From NCBI RefSeq assembly GCF_009728995.1, contig NZ_VTZW01000010.1:62001-126000 (forward strand): a stretch of DNA of 64,000 bases. The letters are read 5' to 3'. This document shows positions 41,576 through 50,022 of this stretch, one piece after another. Within the stretch, counting starts at the first letter, position 1, and every line of letters starts with the position of its first letter. The notes beneath the pieces were generated by a model. The model saw only the letters and a list, made by a program, of their open reading frames with translations. It was not told where the DNA came from and did not search any database. Position numbers and translations under genes: made by a program. Source of the stretch: Streptomonospora sp. PA3 (GTDB lineage: Bacteria; Actinomycetota; Actinomycetes; Streptosporangiales; Streptosporangiaceae).

Positions 41576-42840
41576 GCCGGCTCCCTCCCGGTGTAGAAGC
41601 GGCCGATGAGCGCGCAGACCCGGTCGATCTGGGCGAGGGTGAGATCGGGGTACAACGGCAGCGCGAGCGCGCGGGCGCAGGCGGCCTCGGCGTTGGGGAA
41701 GTCGCCGGTCCGGTATCCCAGGTGGGCGAAGCAGGGCTGCAGATGCAGGGGCAGCGGGTAGTAGGTCTCGGTGCCCACGCCGTGCGCGGCGAGGTGGTCC
41801 GCGAGGGCGTCGCGCCGCTCGAACTCGGCCAGATACACGTAGAACACGGGATCGGTCGGCACGGCGCGGGGGACCGGGGTGGGCAGGCGGACGACGCCCG
41901 GCAGGCCGCGCAGCCGCTCGGTGTAGGCGGCGGCGAGTTCGGCGCGGCGCCGGATGTCCGCGGCCAGGCCGGGCAGTTTGGCCAGCAGCACCGCCGCTTG
42001 GAGATCGTCCATCTTGCTGTTGTGGCCGGGCAGGCTGGTGGCTGTGGCGATGCGGGAGAAGTCGGCGACGGTGTGGCCGCGCCGCCCGTGGTGGCGCAGG
42101 GCCGCGGCGGTGTCGGCGATGGCGGGATCGTCGGTGATCACCGCCCCCGCGTCGCCGAGGGCGCCCAGTGTCTTGGCCGGGAAGAACGAGAGCACTCCGC
42201 CGGCGCGGAGGAGTCCGGCGTGCACGCCGTCCCAGCGCATGCCGATGGCCTCGGCGCTGTCCTCGACCACGACCAGGCCGCGGCGCTCGGCCAGCGAGCC
42301 CAGGGCCGCCATGTCGGCCGGCTGGCAGAACAGGTGGACGGGCATCAGGGCGCGCGTGCGCTCGGTGACGGCCTCGGCGGCGGATGCGGGGTCGAGGGCG
42401 TAGGTGAGGGGATCGATGTCGGCGAAGACCGGCCGGCCGCGCGCGAGCGCGACAGCCGAGGCCGAGGCGATGAAACTGAAGGCCGGGACCACGACCTCGT
42501 CACCGGGTCGCAGGCCGGCGGCGCGCAGCAGCAGGACGAGGGCGTCGGTGGCGGAGTTGACCCCGACGACGTGGCGGGCGCCGGTCCACTCGGCGAGCGC
42601 GGCCTCGAACTCGGCGACCTTGCGCCCGTGGGAGAACTTGCCGTCGTCCAGCACGTCGCGGCAGTGGCGGCGGATGTCGGGCCACAGCCGCAGGAAGGCC
42701 GCGCGCTGGCTGAAGAAGGGGATCGCCGAAGGGTCCGGCTCCGCAGGCGGGTGCGGGGCCGGATCCCGGGCACAGGCTCGGACGGGATCGCGGGGGGCGG
42801 GAGGAAGGTGGGCAGCGGCGGCGGGAGGAGGCACGTCCAT
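41572..42840 (-). CDS. DegT/DnrJ/EryC1 family PLP aminotransferase, second copy
   Basis: 422 aa, with a 40-residue Pro/Ala-rich N-terminal extension before IPFFSQRAAF. Landmarks are NSATDALVLLLRAAGLRPGDEVVVPAF, the pyridine-nitrogen Asp in VEDSAEAIG, and the lysine in SFFPAKTLGALGDAG. It is the first gene of the minus-strand biosynthetic operon, so its promoter drives the aminotransferase-UbiA-FAD block. The two aminotransferases are clearly distinct in sequence and probably have different substrates. It is divergent from the Gfo/Idh operon across 478 bp. Confidence 0.9.
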   Translation of the reverse strand: MDVPPPAAAAHLPPAPRDPVRACARDPAPHPPAEPDPSAIPFFSQRAAFLRLWPDIRRHCRDVLDDGKFSHGRKVAEFEAALAEWTGARHVVGVNSATDALVLLLRAAGLRPGDEVVVPAFSFIASASAVALARGRPVFADIDPLTYALDPASAAEAVTERTRALMPVHLFCQPADMAALGSLAERRGLVVVEDSAEAIGMRWDGVHAGLLRAGGVLSFFPAKTLGALGDAGAVITDDPAIADTAAALRHHGRRGHTVADFSRIATATSLPGHNSKMDDLQAAVLLAKLPGLAADIRRRAELAAAYTERLRGLPGVVRLPTPVPRAVPTDPVFYVYLAEFERRDALADHLAAHGVGTETYYPLPLHLQPCFAHLGYRTGDFPNAEAACARALALPLYPDLTLAQIDRVCALIGRFYTGREPA

Positions 42841-43318
42841 ACGTCACCCTTAATCGAAATATCAGGGCCGGCGGAAACGACTCGAACTGCGGGGGGCCGC
42901 GTTTTCCGGTCGCCGGATTTCCAGGGCGGTCGCGGTTATTCCCCGCACTCGGCGGAGTTAACCCGGGAATCCGAGAAAACCGTGCACCCAACTCCAGAGT
43001 GGGACACCGGACAGGGATCATTTCACCCTATTCCAGTACAGACCTGACAGAAACCGCACTTCACCGCAGTTCACCGCAGCCCGGGAAGCAATTGCACCGG
43101 AACAATCACGGCCTCTTATACACAGCGAAAAAGAATGGTTGACAAGCGCGGCACCGCGGCGTGAACCTGGATTTATTCGCGGCGCGGCCGTCCCGATCCA
43201 CGAATTCGTATGAGCGCCACCGCCCCCGCACGGGCCTTTTTCCGATTCCCGTATGCGCGCGGTGACAGCCGCGCGCCCGGAACACGATACGCAGATCTGG
43301 AGAGGTGATGTAGCCGCC
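42841..43318. promoter_or_regulatory. Divergent promoter region of the biosynthetic locus
   Basis: 478 bp between the aminotransferase operon (minus) and the Gfo/Idh operon (plus), AT-richer than the flanks. On the minus strand TTGTCA (complement of 43140-43145) and TATAAG (complement of 43115-43120) form a candidate promoter with a 19-bp spacer. A tandem 10-bp direct repeat TTCACCGCAG occupies 43060-43079. Direct repeats of this kind are the binding-site type used by SARPs, but SARP sites usually have 11-bp periods, so the match is only suggestive. GGAGAGG at 43299-43305 may be the plus-strand ribosome site. Confidence 0.4.
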
Positions 43319-44431
43319 ATGCTGCACACGCTCGTCGTGGGCCTGGGCCGGGCGGGCCGCGGCCTGCACCTGCCCGCCCTGGCGCGGGCCGGGGCCCAGG
43401 CCGGCCGGCGCCGCGTCTTCGCCCCCGGCCCCGCTCTCTCCTTCGACCCCCACCATCCCACCGGCGTCCCGCCCACTGCCGGCATGCGCCCCGTCGCGTC
43501 GCTGCAGGCGGCCGCCGCGGCGGCCGACCCCGCGCACACCGTCGTCCACGTATGCACCCCGCCGGGCGTGCGCGCCCACGTCCTGGAGGAACTCGCCCTG
43601 CTGGGCTACCGGCGCATCCTCGTCGAGAAACCGCTGGCCGCCGACGAGCGCGAACTGGCCGCCGTGCTGCGTCTGCGCCGCCGCCACGGCCTGCAGCTGG
43701 TCGTGGTCGCCCAGTGGCTCACCAGCGCACTCACCCACCGCCTGCGGGCCGCGGTCCGCGACGGCAGGCTGCACGGGCTCCAGTTGTACTCCGGCGGCGC
43801 GCCCGCCCCCGCGCCCGAGCTGGGCCGCCTGCGCAGCGTCTCCGTCGTGCAGCGCAAGCCCCGGTTCGTGCGCTCGCTGACCAGTCGCGCCCACGCCACC
43901 GTCTTCGACGTCGAACTCCCCCACTCGGTGGGGGTGGCGCTGGCCCTGGCCGGCGGTGCCCGGGTGTGCTCGGCCTCCTGGAGCGACATGGCTCTGGGCA
44001 ACGTCGAAGTCCCCCGCCTGGGCCAGGCCGCCCTGGTGCTGCGCCACGAGACCGGCACCCGCACCGAGATCTTCTCCGACCTGACCGCGCCCACCCGCGA
44101 GCGCCGCATCACCCTGGAGTTCGACCACGGCACGCTGGTCGGCCACTACCCCTGCAGCGAGGACGACGACACCGCGCAGCTGCGCAGCACGACCGAGGAC
44201 GGCTCGGCCCGGCTGGTCTTCCACGACGACGCGCTGGCCGACTTCATGCTCGGCGCCTACGAGCACTTCGCCGGGCTGCGCCGGAGGCCCGTCCAGGAGA
44301 CCTTCGGCCTTCAGGTGCGCACGGTGCGCCTGCTCTCGGCCGCCAAGGCGCTGTGCTCCGGCCCGCCCGCGCCGCCCGTGTGCGGCCCCGCCCGCGGCGA
44401 AGGGATGGTCCGCCATGCCGACCCGGCCTGA
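43319..44431 (+). CDS. Gfo/Idh/MocA family NAD(P)-dependent dehydrogenase, first copy
   Basis: 370 aa. The Rossmann start is LVVGLGRAGRGLHLPAL (GxGxxG, about residues 4-20); ILVEKPLAADERE carries the family EKP motif with the catalytic Lys. The C-terminal domain (about 130-340) forms the substrate-binding sheet. Such enzymes oxidise sugar or inositol hydroxyls or reduce the ketones. It heads the plus-strand operon and overlaps the following isomerase gene by 17 nt. The pairing with DegT aminotransferases suggests making a keto intermediate for amination. ATG 43319 was chosen as the start of the fold. Confidence 0.85.
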   Translation: MLHTLVVGLGRAGRGLHLPALARAGAQAGRRRVFAPGPALSFDPHHPTGVPPTAGMRPVASLQAAAAAADPAHTVVHVCTPPGVRAHVLEELALLGYRRILVEKPLAADERELAAVLRLRRRHGLQLVVVAQWLTSALTHRLRAAVRDGRLHGLQLYSGGAPAPAPELGRLRSVSVVQRKPRFVRSLTSRAHATVFDVELPHSVGVALALAGGARVCSASWSDMALGNVEVPRLGQAALVLRHETGTRTEIFSDLTAPTRERRITLEFDHGTLVGHYPCSEDDDTAQLRSTTEDGSARLVFHDDALADFMLGAYEHFAGLRRRPVQETFGLQVRTVRLLSAAKALCSGPPAPPVCGPARGEGMVRHADPA

Positions 44432-45347
44432 GGCTTCGGCCGCACCGGCCGGTCCCGCGCCCGGCATCGCCTACGCCGGCATCGGCGACGAAGCCGGCAG
44501 CACCCTCGGCGACCAGCTCGCCGCGCTCGGCCGGCTCGGCTGGCGATACCTGGAGCTGCGCACTGTCGGCGGCCGGGCCGTCGCCGACCTCGGCGAGGAC
44601 GCCTTCGGCCGGCTGGCCGCCACGGTGGCGGCGCACGGGGTCGGCGTGTGCTGCCTGGACTCCCGCATCGGCAACTGGGCCCGGCCCGTCACCGGCGGCT
44701 TCGGCGCCGACCGGCACGAGCTGGAGGTGCTCGCCGCGCGCTGCGTGCCCCTGGGCACCCGCGCGATCCGCATCATGACCTATCCCAGCGGCGGCCTGGG
44801 CGAGCGCGAGTGGCGCCGCCGCGCCCTGGCGCGGGTGCGCGAACTGTGCTCCATCGCCGAGAGCCACGGCGTCGTACTGCTGGCCGAGAACTGCGCGGGG
44901 TGGGCGGCCGACGACGCCGAACGCATGCTCGACATGCTCGCGACGGTCGACAGCCCTGCCCTGGGCCTGCTGTTCGACACCGGCAACGGGATCGCCCACG
45001 GCTACGACGCCCCCGCGCTGCTCCGCGCCATCGCCGAGCACGTCGCCCACGTGCACGTCAAGGACGCCCTGCCCGGCTCCGGCGGGGGCGAACCCGTGTA
45101 CACGGTGCCCGGACAGGGCCGCGCGGGCGTCGCCGAGTGCCTGCGGATCCTGCTGGAACGCGGTTACCGGGGCGCCTGGTCCATCGAGCCGCACCTGTCG
45201 CTGCGCCCCCACCTGGGCACCGCCGGCGGCCCCGGCGACGCCGACGGCTTCGTCGCCGCGGGAGAGGCGCTGCAGCGCGTCGCGGCCGAGCTCGCCCCCG
45301 CGCGGCCGCGTCCGGTACCCGATCCCGGACGGGCGGAGGGACTGTGA
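44415..45347 (+). CDS. TIM-barrel sugar phosphate isomerase/epimerase (AP endonuclease 2 family)
   Basis: 310 aa. It has the xylose-isomerase-like TIM barrel pattern: LGWRYLELRTVGG near the N-terminus, the metal-ligand Glu in LAENCAGW, GLLFDTGNGIAHGYD, and HVHVKD followed by GQGRAGVAE and WSIEPH. These carry the divalent metal and proton-transfer residues of the IolE/IolH/DTE-like group, which act on inosoles, keto sugars and ketoses. It overlaps the upstream Gfo/Idh gene by 17 nt and the M20 gene by 4 nt, so the three are translated as one unit. Confidence 0.85.
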   Translation: MPTRPEASAAPAGPAPGIAYAGIGDEAGSTLGDQLAALGRLGWRYLELRTVGGRAVADLGEDAFGRLAATVAAHGVGVCCLDSRIGNWARPVTGGFGADRHELEVLAARCVPLGTRAIRIMTYPSGGLGEREWRRRALARVRELCSIAESHGVVLLAENCAGWAADDAERMLDMLATVDSPALGLLFDTGNGIAHGYDAPALLRAIAEHVAHVHVKDALPGSGGGEPVYTVPGQGRAGVAECLRILLERGYRGAWSIEPHLSLRPHLGTAGGPGDADGFVAAGEALQRVAAELAPARPRPVPDPGRAEGL

Positions 45348-46684
45348 GCGCCGCACCCCTGACCGACTCCGATCGGCGGCTCCTCCTGCGCCTGCTCGAG
45401 CTGCCCACGGCCGGCTACCTGGAGACCGGATCCGGCACGGCGCCGCCCCGGCTGCGCGAGGCCCAGGACGCCTACGCCCGCGCCGCCTGCGACCTCGGAT
45501 TCACCGCCGTCCACCACGCCGCGCCCGACCCGGCCGCGCTCGACCGCCCCGACACCCCCCTGGCCGTGCGCGAAGCCGCCGCGGCCCACCCCGGATTCCT
45601 CGCCGCCGAACCCAGCCTGGTGCTGCGGCTGGGCCCGCCGCGCCCGCGCGAGGCGACGGCCATGTTCAACGTCCACCTCGACACCGTCGCGGGCTGGGAG
45701 CCGCCGCGATTCGACGGCGCGCGCTTCCACGGCCGCGGCTCCGCCGACGCCAAGGGCCCCGCCGTCGCGCTGCTCGCGGGAGTCCGAGCGGCGCTGCGCG
45801 GCGATCCCGGCATCGGCACCGGCTCGGGCATCGGCGTAGTCGTCCAGGCGGTGGCCGGCGAGGAGGGCGGCGCCATGGGCTCCTTCGGTACGCGCCCCCT
45901 CATCGAGCACGGCTTCGTGGGACGGCTGAACCTGTTCTGCGAACCCACCTCCCTGCGCTACCTGCCTCGCTCCACCGCGGCCATGACCGCCCGCATCCGG
46001 GCGGCCGGGCGCGACGCCGTCGACGACCGCCCCGACCGCGGCCACAACGCCACCGTGCTGCTGGGCTTTTTGGCCCAGCACCTGGCGCACGCCCTGCCGG
46101 AGCGGACCGGCGGCGCCGCTCCCGTGTGCGTCGCTGGCCTGCACACCGGCACCCGGCACAACCGGGTCTACGGCAGCGGCGACCTCCTGCTGAACCTGCC
46201 CTACGCCGACGCGCGGGCGGCACCGCGCCTCGGCGAAGCCGTCGAGTCCGCCCTCGCCGACGGGCTCGCGGAGTTCTCCGCCCGGTTCGCCGACGTGCCC
46301 GGCTTCGCGCTCACCGCCGCCCAGGCGCCGCAGATCACCCGCCTGGAGTGGCTCAAGCGCGGCCTGCCGACGCTGCACTGCACCGACCCGTGGCTGCACC
46401 GCCTGCTGGGCGAGCATGCCGGCCTGGACCGCTGGCCCGACGACCAACCGGCCTTCACCTGCGACGCCGTCTGGATGGACGGTGTGCCCGGCACCTGCAC
46501 GGCGGTGCTCGGCCCCGGCGACCTGGCGGCCAACAACGCCCACGCCGACGGCGAGTTCGCCGACCTCGCCGAACTCGAGGACTTCGCCGGGGCGGTCGCG
46601 CGCGTCCTCACCGGCTTCGCCCGCGAGTTCCGCGCCACGTCCGCGGCCTCGGCCGGGACCCCGAAGCGGCAAGGACAGCCATGA
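45344..46684 (+). CDS. M20 family metallohydrolase (peptidase, deacylase or carbamoylase)
   Basis: 446 aa, cytoplasmic. Dizinc residues of the M20 family appear in order: NVHLDTVAGW (HxD), GRGSADAKGP, AGEEGGAMG (Glu pair), CEPTSLRYL, and ANNAHADGEF near the C-terminus. The lid domain lies between. Family members hydrolyse amide bonds in peptides, N-acyl or N-carbamoyl amino acids, so a removable acyl protecting group on an amino intermediate is one reading. Start GTG 45344 overlaps the isomerase stop by 4 nt. A 547-nt gap with repeat remnants follows. Confidence 0.85.
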   Translation: MSAAPLTDSDRRLLLRLLELPTAGYLETGSGTAPPRLREAQDAYARAACDLGFTAVHHAAPDPAALDRPDTPLAVREAAAAHPGFLAAEPSLVLRLGPPRPREATAMFNVHLDTVAGWEPPRFDGARFHGRGSADAKGPAVALLAGVRAALRGDPGIGTGSGIGVVVQAVAGEEGGAMGSFGTRPLIEHGFVGRLNLFCEPTSLRYLPRSTAAMTARIRAAGRDAVDDRPDRGHNATVLLGFLAQHLAHALPERTGGAAPVCVAGLHTGTRHNRVYGSGDLLLNLPYADARAAPRLGEAVESALADGLAEFSARFADVPGFALTAAQAPQITRLEWLKRGLPTLHCTDPWLHRLLGEHAGLDRWPDDQPAFTCDAVWMDGVPGTCTAVLGPGDLAANNAHADGEFADLAELEDFAGAVARVLTGFAREFRATSAASAGTPKRQGQP

Positions 46685-47231
46685 CATCCGCGGCCGGTTT
46701 CCGCACAGCCCCCCGGGAGCTGCCTCGGGTCGGAATACGCCGCCGACAACCGCGCGCAAGCCGCCACCGCGAAGGAGCGAAGCCCCCGGACAATCCCGGC
46801 TGCGGCTCCCGACCCAAGGCGGCAAGGCTTTCCACCGCGAACCACGCACAAGCGGCCACCAGCGAGGTTGCGGCGATGGGCGCGGTCTGCTCCGCGCGCC
46901 CGCCCGTCACCCGCCGCCCTCGACGGAGACGCTGCGCGTCGCCCGGTTCCTCTGCCACCGAGCGCACGCGGTACCCGCCGGGGCGGAGCCGCACCGCCGA
47001 TGGCGGTCCACCAAGGCGGAGGCACATCCCGCAATCTCCGGCACGCCCACCCGCAGCGCTGCCCACACCACAGCCTCAGTGCCGCGGCCACCCGGGTGGC
47101 CGCCCCCGCGGGGCTCTCGACGACATCCCCGCGGCATCCCGACACGCCACCTGCGCTCGAACGCTCCCGAACCCGTGCGCACACCGGCCACGCCGGCCAC
47201 CACGACTGACCAGGAAAGGCGGTACCCGACC
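46685..47231. other. Operon gap after the M20 gene, with a partial repeat copy
   Basis: 547 bp. It contains the decayed repeat at 46851-47012 and presumably a promoter for the following three-gene unit. No credible gene was found; the frames crossing it are proline/arginine-rich and lack ribosome sites. Confidence 0.6.
46851..47012. repeat. Decayed copy of the palindromic repeat
   Basis: GAGGTTGCGGCGATGGG at 46864-46880 is one mismatch from the left tip of the intact copies. CCCGTCACCCGCCGCCCTC and GACGGAGACGCTGCG (46903-46937) match the left inner block. CACCGAGCGCACG (46956-46968) resembles the inner stem, and GGAGCCGCACCGCCGATGG (46985-47003) resembles the complement of the central loop. 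The right half is largely lost. Confidence 0.6.
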
Positions 47232-48440
47232 GTGACAGAGAAACAGCGGTCCTCCCCCGGGCCGAGTCCGGGCCTGCTCAGCGGCGCCCCGCCCACCGCT
47301 GACTCCTCCGGCACCAGCGAGCCGCCCCCGGCCGATCAGTGCGGCGACCTCCCGCGCGTCTCCCCCGCCGACCTGCTCGCCTTCGCCGAGGCGGTCTTCA
47401 CCGCCCACGGCATGCCGCCCGAGCGCGCCCGCCCCGCCGCCGAGGCGCTGTGCTACGGCGACCTGTGCGGACATCCCTCCCACGGACTGGCCAACCTCAC
47501 CCGCATCTACCTGCCCGCTCTCGCCGACGGCCGGATCGACCCGATCGCCAGGCCCCGCACGCTCGCCGACCGCGGCGCCGCCGTCCTCCTCGACGCCCGC
47601 CGGGCGCCCGGCCTGTGGCAGGCCGGCGCGGCGATGGACACCGCCGTCGAGCGGGCGCGCCTCCACGGTGTCGGGCTGGTGTCCGTGCGCGGTGCCACCC
47701 ATTTCGGCTGCGCCGGACACCATGCGGCGCGGGCCGCCGAGCACGGCATGGTCGGGATCGTGGCCGCCAACTGCGGTCGGCAGCGCATCGCACCGCCGCC
47801 GGGCGGGCGGGTTCCGCTCCTGGGCACCAACCCGCTCAGCGTCGCGGCGCCGGCCCTGCCCGGTCACCCGTTCGTGCTCGACATGAGTACCACCGCGGCG
47901 CCGACCGGCCGCCTGCGCGAGGCCGCGCGGGCGGGGCGCAGCGTTCCCCCGGGCTGGCTGGCCGATGCCGGCGGCGCGCCCGTCACCGACCCGGCCGCCT
48001 TCGAGCGGGGCGAGGCGCACCTGCTGTGGCTGGGCGCGGGCGAGTCCCCCGACTCCGGAAGCGCCTACAAGGGGTTCGGGCTGGCGCTGGCCGTCGAGGT
48101 GCTGGCGGCGCTGCTGCCCGGGGCCGGGCTGGGGCCCTCCTGCGTCGATACGGCGGCGGGCGGCCGCGACGACGACATCGGGTTCCTCGCCGCGGCGATC
48201 GCGCCGCACCGGCTGCGCACGGGATTCGGCGGCGACGCCCGCGCCATGTTCTCGGCGGTCCTGGCCTGCCCGCCGGTCGACGGCGCACGGCCGGTGCGCT
48301 ATCCCGGCCGGCCCGAGGCGGAACTCGCGGCGCGCCACCGCCGCGACGGCCTGCCCCTGCCCTCGTCGCTCCGCCGCGAACTGCGCGCGGTCGCCGACGC
48401 CGCCGGGATCGCGGCGCCGCCCGGGATCGGAGGGAGCTGA
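47232..48440 (+). CDS. LDH2/malate-type NAD(P)-dependent dehydrogenase
   Basis: 402 aa. This is the non-Rossmann Ldh_2 fold, not classical lactate or malate dehydrogenase. Landmarks are LCGHPSHGLANLTRIYLP, the catalytic His region RGATHFGCAGHHA, LLGTNPLSVAAPA, and VLDMSTTAAPTG. Family members reduce 2-oxo acids, cyclic imines or ureidoglycolate, or oxidise the reverse. An extra 40-residue Ser/Pro-rich N-terminus precedes the fold. GTG 47232 is preceded by GGAAAGG with long spacing. It starts the second plus-strand unit and its stop overlaps the next start by 1 nt. Confidence 0.82.
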   Translation: MTEKQRSSPGPSPGLLSGAPPTADSSGTSEPPPADQCGDLPRVSPADLLAFAEAVFTAHGMPPERARPAAEALCYGDLCGHPSHGLANLTRIYLPALADGRIDPIARPRTLADRGAAVLLDARRAPGLWQAGAAMDTAVERARLHGVGLVSVRGATHFGCAGHHAARAAEHGMVGIVAANCGRQRIAPPPGGRVPLLGTNPLSVAAPALPGHPFVLDMSTTAAPTGRLREAARAGRSVPPGWLADAGGAPVTDPAAFERGEAHLLWLGAGESPDSGSAYKGFGLALAVEVLAALLPGAGLGPSCVDTAAGGRDDDIGFLAAAIAPHRLRTGFGGDARAMFSAVLACPPVDGARPVRYPGRPEAELAARHRRDGLPLPSSLRRELRAVADAAGIAAPPGIGGS

Positions 48441-49421
48441 TGCCACCTCGACCGCGACTGCGCATCGGCCTGATCGGCCTGGGCGCCATCTCCCGCTTCT
48501 ACCTGGCCGCGCTGGAGCGCGCGCCGTCGCTGCACCTGGCGGCCGTGTGCGACCGCGATCCCGATGCGCTCTCCCCGCTGCGCGGCCGCGTCCCCTGCTA
48601 TCTGGACCATCGGGAGCTGCTGGCCGAGGGCGGGCTGGACGCGGTGGTCGTCTGCGCGCCCAATCACATGCACGCTCCGCTGTGCCGCGACGTGCTGGCC
48701 GCCGGTCTGCCGGTCTGCGTGGAAAAACCGCTGGCCACGCTCCCCGCCGACGGTGCGGCGCTGCAGGCCGAGGCCCGGCTGCGCAAAATCACGCTGTTCA
48801 CCGCGTTCCACCGCCGCTACAACCGCCCGGTGCGCGCGCTCGTCGACCGGCTGCCCGCCGGGGTGCCGGTGACCGCGGTGCGCGTGCGCTACCTGGAGAG
48901 GATCGAGGAGCACATCGGCCGCGACTCCTGGTACCTGGACCCCGGCCGCTGCGGCGGGGGCTGTGTGGCCGACAACGGCCCCAACGCCTTCGACCTGGTG
49001 CGCGTGCTGCTGGGGCCGGTGTCGGTGAGTGGGGCGAGCATCGCGCGCGATGCCGCCGGGGTGGATCGGCGTGCGCTGGTGCGGCTGCACTCTCCCGGCG
49101 GGGCCGCGGCCGCGGTGGAGTTGGACTGGTCCTATGCGGGCGAGCGCCACGGACGTCTGGGTGCGTCTGGCCGACGGCCGCACCGACTCCGCCGACATGC
49201 TCGACGGCTTCCCCGGGTTCAAGGAATCGCTGTGGCACGAGTACGCGGGCGTGCTGGAGGACTTCGAGCGGCGGGTGCGCGGCGCCGGGGCCCCGGTGGA
49301 CGAGGGCGGGCCCGCCGCCCTCGCGCTGGTGGACGCGGCCTACCGGGCCGAGCGCGGGGTGCGGCCGGCCGGGGAACCGGTGCCGCCGAGCCGGGCTGAT
49401 GCACAAGGAGGAGGCCGGTGA
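48440..49421 (+). pseudogene. Gfo/Idh/MocA family dehydrogenase, second copy, interrupted by a frameshift
   Basis: About 326 aa if the frame is restored. The first part reads IGLIGLGAISRFYLAALERAP, CAPNHMHAPLCRDVLAAG, VCVEKPLATLP with the catalytic Lys, and the substrate domain to VELDWSYAG. Then the frame ends meaningfully and the neighbouring frame continues with DVWVRLADGRTDSADML and WHEYAGVLEDFERRV. The change lies at the GGG at 49138-49140; removing one G gives WSYAASATDVW. It may be a real +1 change or a sequence error. GGGAG precedes ATG 48440. Confidence 0.75.
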
Positions 49422-49867
49422 TCGGCGAGGACGGGGCCAAGCGAGTGATCACGGGAACCCTGGTCAAGGTGCTGATCCACCGGCGCGGCGACCGCGGGAT
49501 GGAGCTGCTGCCGTATGCGAGCCGCTGCGTGCGCGTCGGCGAGGTGCACGAACTGGTCGCCACCGATCACACCGAGACGGCGGCCGGCGCGCGGATCGAC
49601 CGGGTGGCGTTCCTCGGCTTCGTCGAGATCGGCCGTGCGGGGGTCGTCGACCGCGGCGACGAGATGCGGGTGAACGGGCGGGTCGTGGGCACGGTGCTGG
49701 GATTCGACGGCTGCCACTTCCCCAACCACTACAACATCCTCGTGCACGCCGACGCTCCGCTGACCGGCGCGGAACTGGACCTGCGTCCCGAGGACCGCGT
49801 GGAGTTCGCACCGCCCCCGCACGAGGATGCGCCGGCGGCGGCTCGGGAACGGGGGCGGCCGGGCTGA
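49418..49867 (+). CDS. Small protein of unknown function at the end of the biosynthetic operon
   Basis: 149 aa, soluble, predicted mostly beta. Two mirrored halves of strand-like segments (TLVKVLIHRRGDRGMELLPYASRCV and HFPNHYNILVHAD regions, quoted by position about 12-36 and 100-112) suggest a small barrel. It may belong to the DUF6917 family, but that is from memory and uncertain. GTG 49418 overlaps the restored stop of the Gfo/Idh gene in the GTGA arrangement, and AAGGAGGAG precedes it. Consistent position at the operon end suggests a pathway role. Confidence 0.55.
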   Translation: MIGEDGAKRVITGTLVKVLIHRRGDRGMELLPYASRCVRVGEVHELVATDHTETAAGARIDRVAFLGFVEIGRAGVVDRGDEMRVNGRVVGTVLGFDGCHFPNHYNILVHADAPLTGAELDLRPEDRVEFAPPPHEDAPAAARERGRPG

Positions 49868-49927
49868 TCCGCGGCCGGCGGGGGGCGGGCCGGTTTCCGC
49901 GGCCAGCGGGTCGGCGGGTCGGCGGAG

Positions 49928-49964
49928 CCGGGCGCGCCCCCGTCCCCGAGCGGGGCGCGCCCGG
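49928..49964. terminator. First GC hairpin after the biosynthetic operon
   Basis: A 13-bp perfect stem (CCGGGCGCGCCCC/GGGGCGCGCCCGG) with an 11-nt loop, 61 nt after the stop of the last plus-strand gene. Together with the next hairpin it separates the locus from the convergent EF-hand gene. Confidence 0.7.
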
Positions 49965-49974
49965 CGGCAGCGGG

Positions 49975-50009
49975 GCCGGGGCCGCCCGTGTGCTGCGGGC
50001 GGCCCCGGC
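49975..50009. terminator. Second GC hairpin, at the 3' end of the EF-hand gene
   Basis: A 14-bp perfect stem (GCCGGGGCCGCCCG/CGGGCGGCCCCGGC) with loop TGTGCTG, 14 nt beyond the stop of the minus-strand EF-hand gene. Likely its terminator, perhaps bidirectional. Confidence 0.7.
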
Positions 50010-50022
50010 ACGGCCGTGGGCG

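Noticed and set aside
31039-49867. PKS, NRPS or terpene cyclase cluster
   Set aside because: No ketosynthase, condensation, carrier or terpene cyclase domain is visible; the two ANL enzymes are stand-alone ligases.
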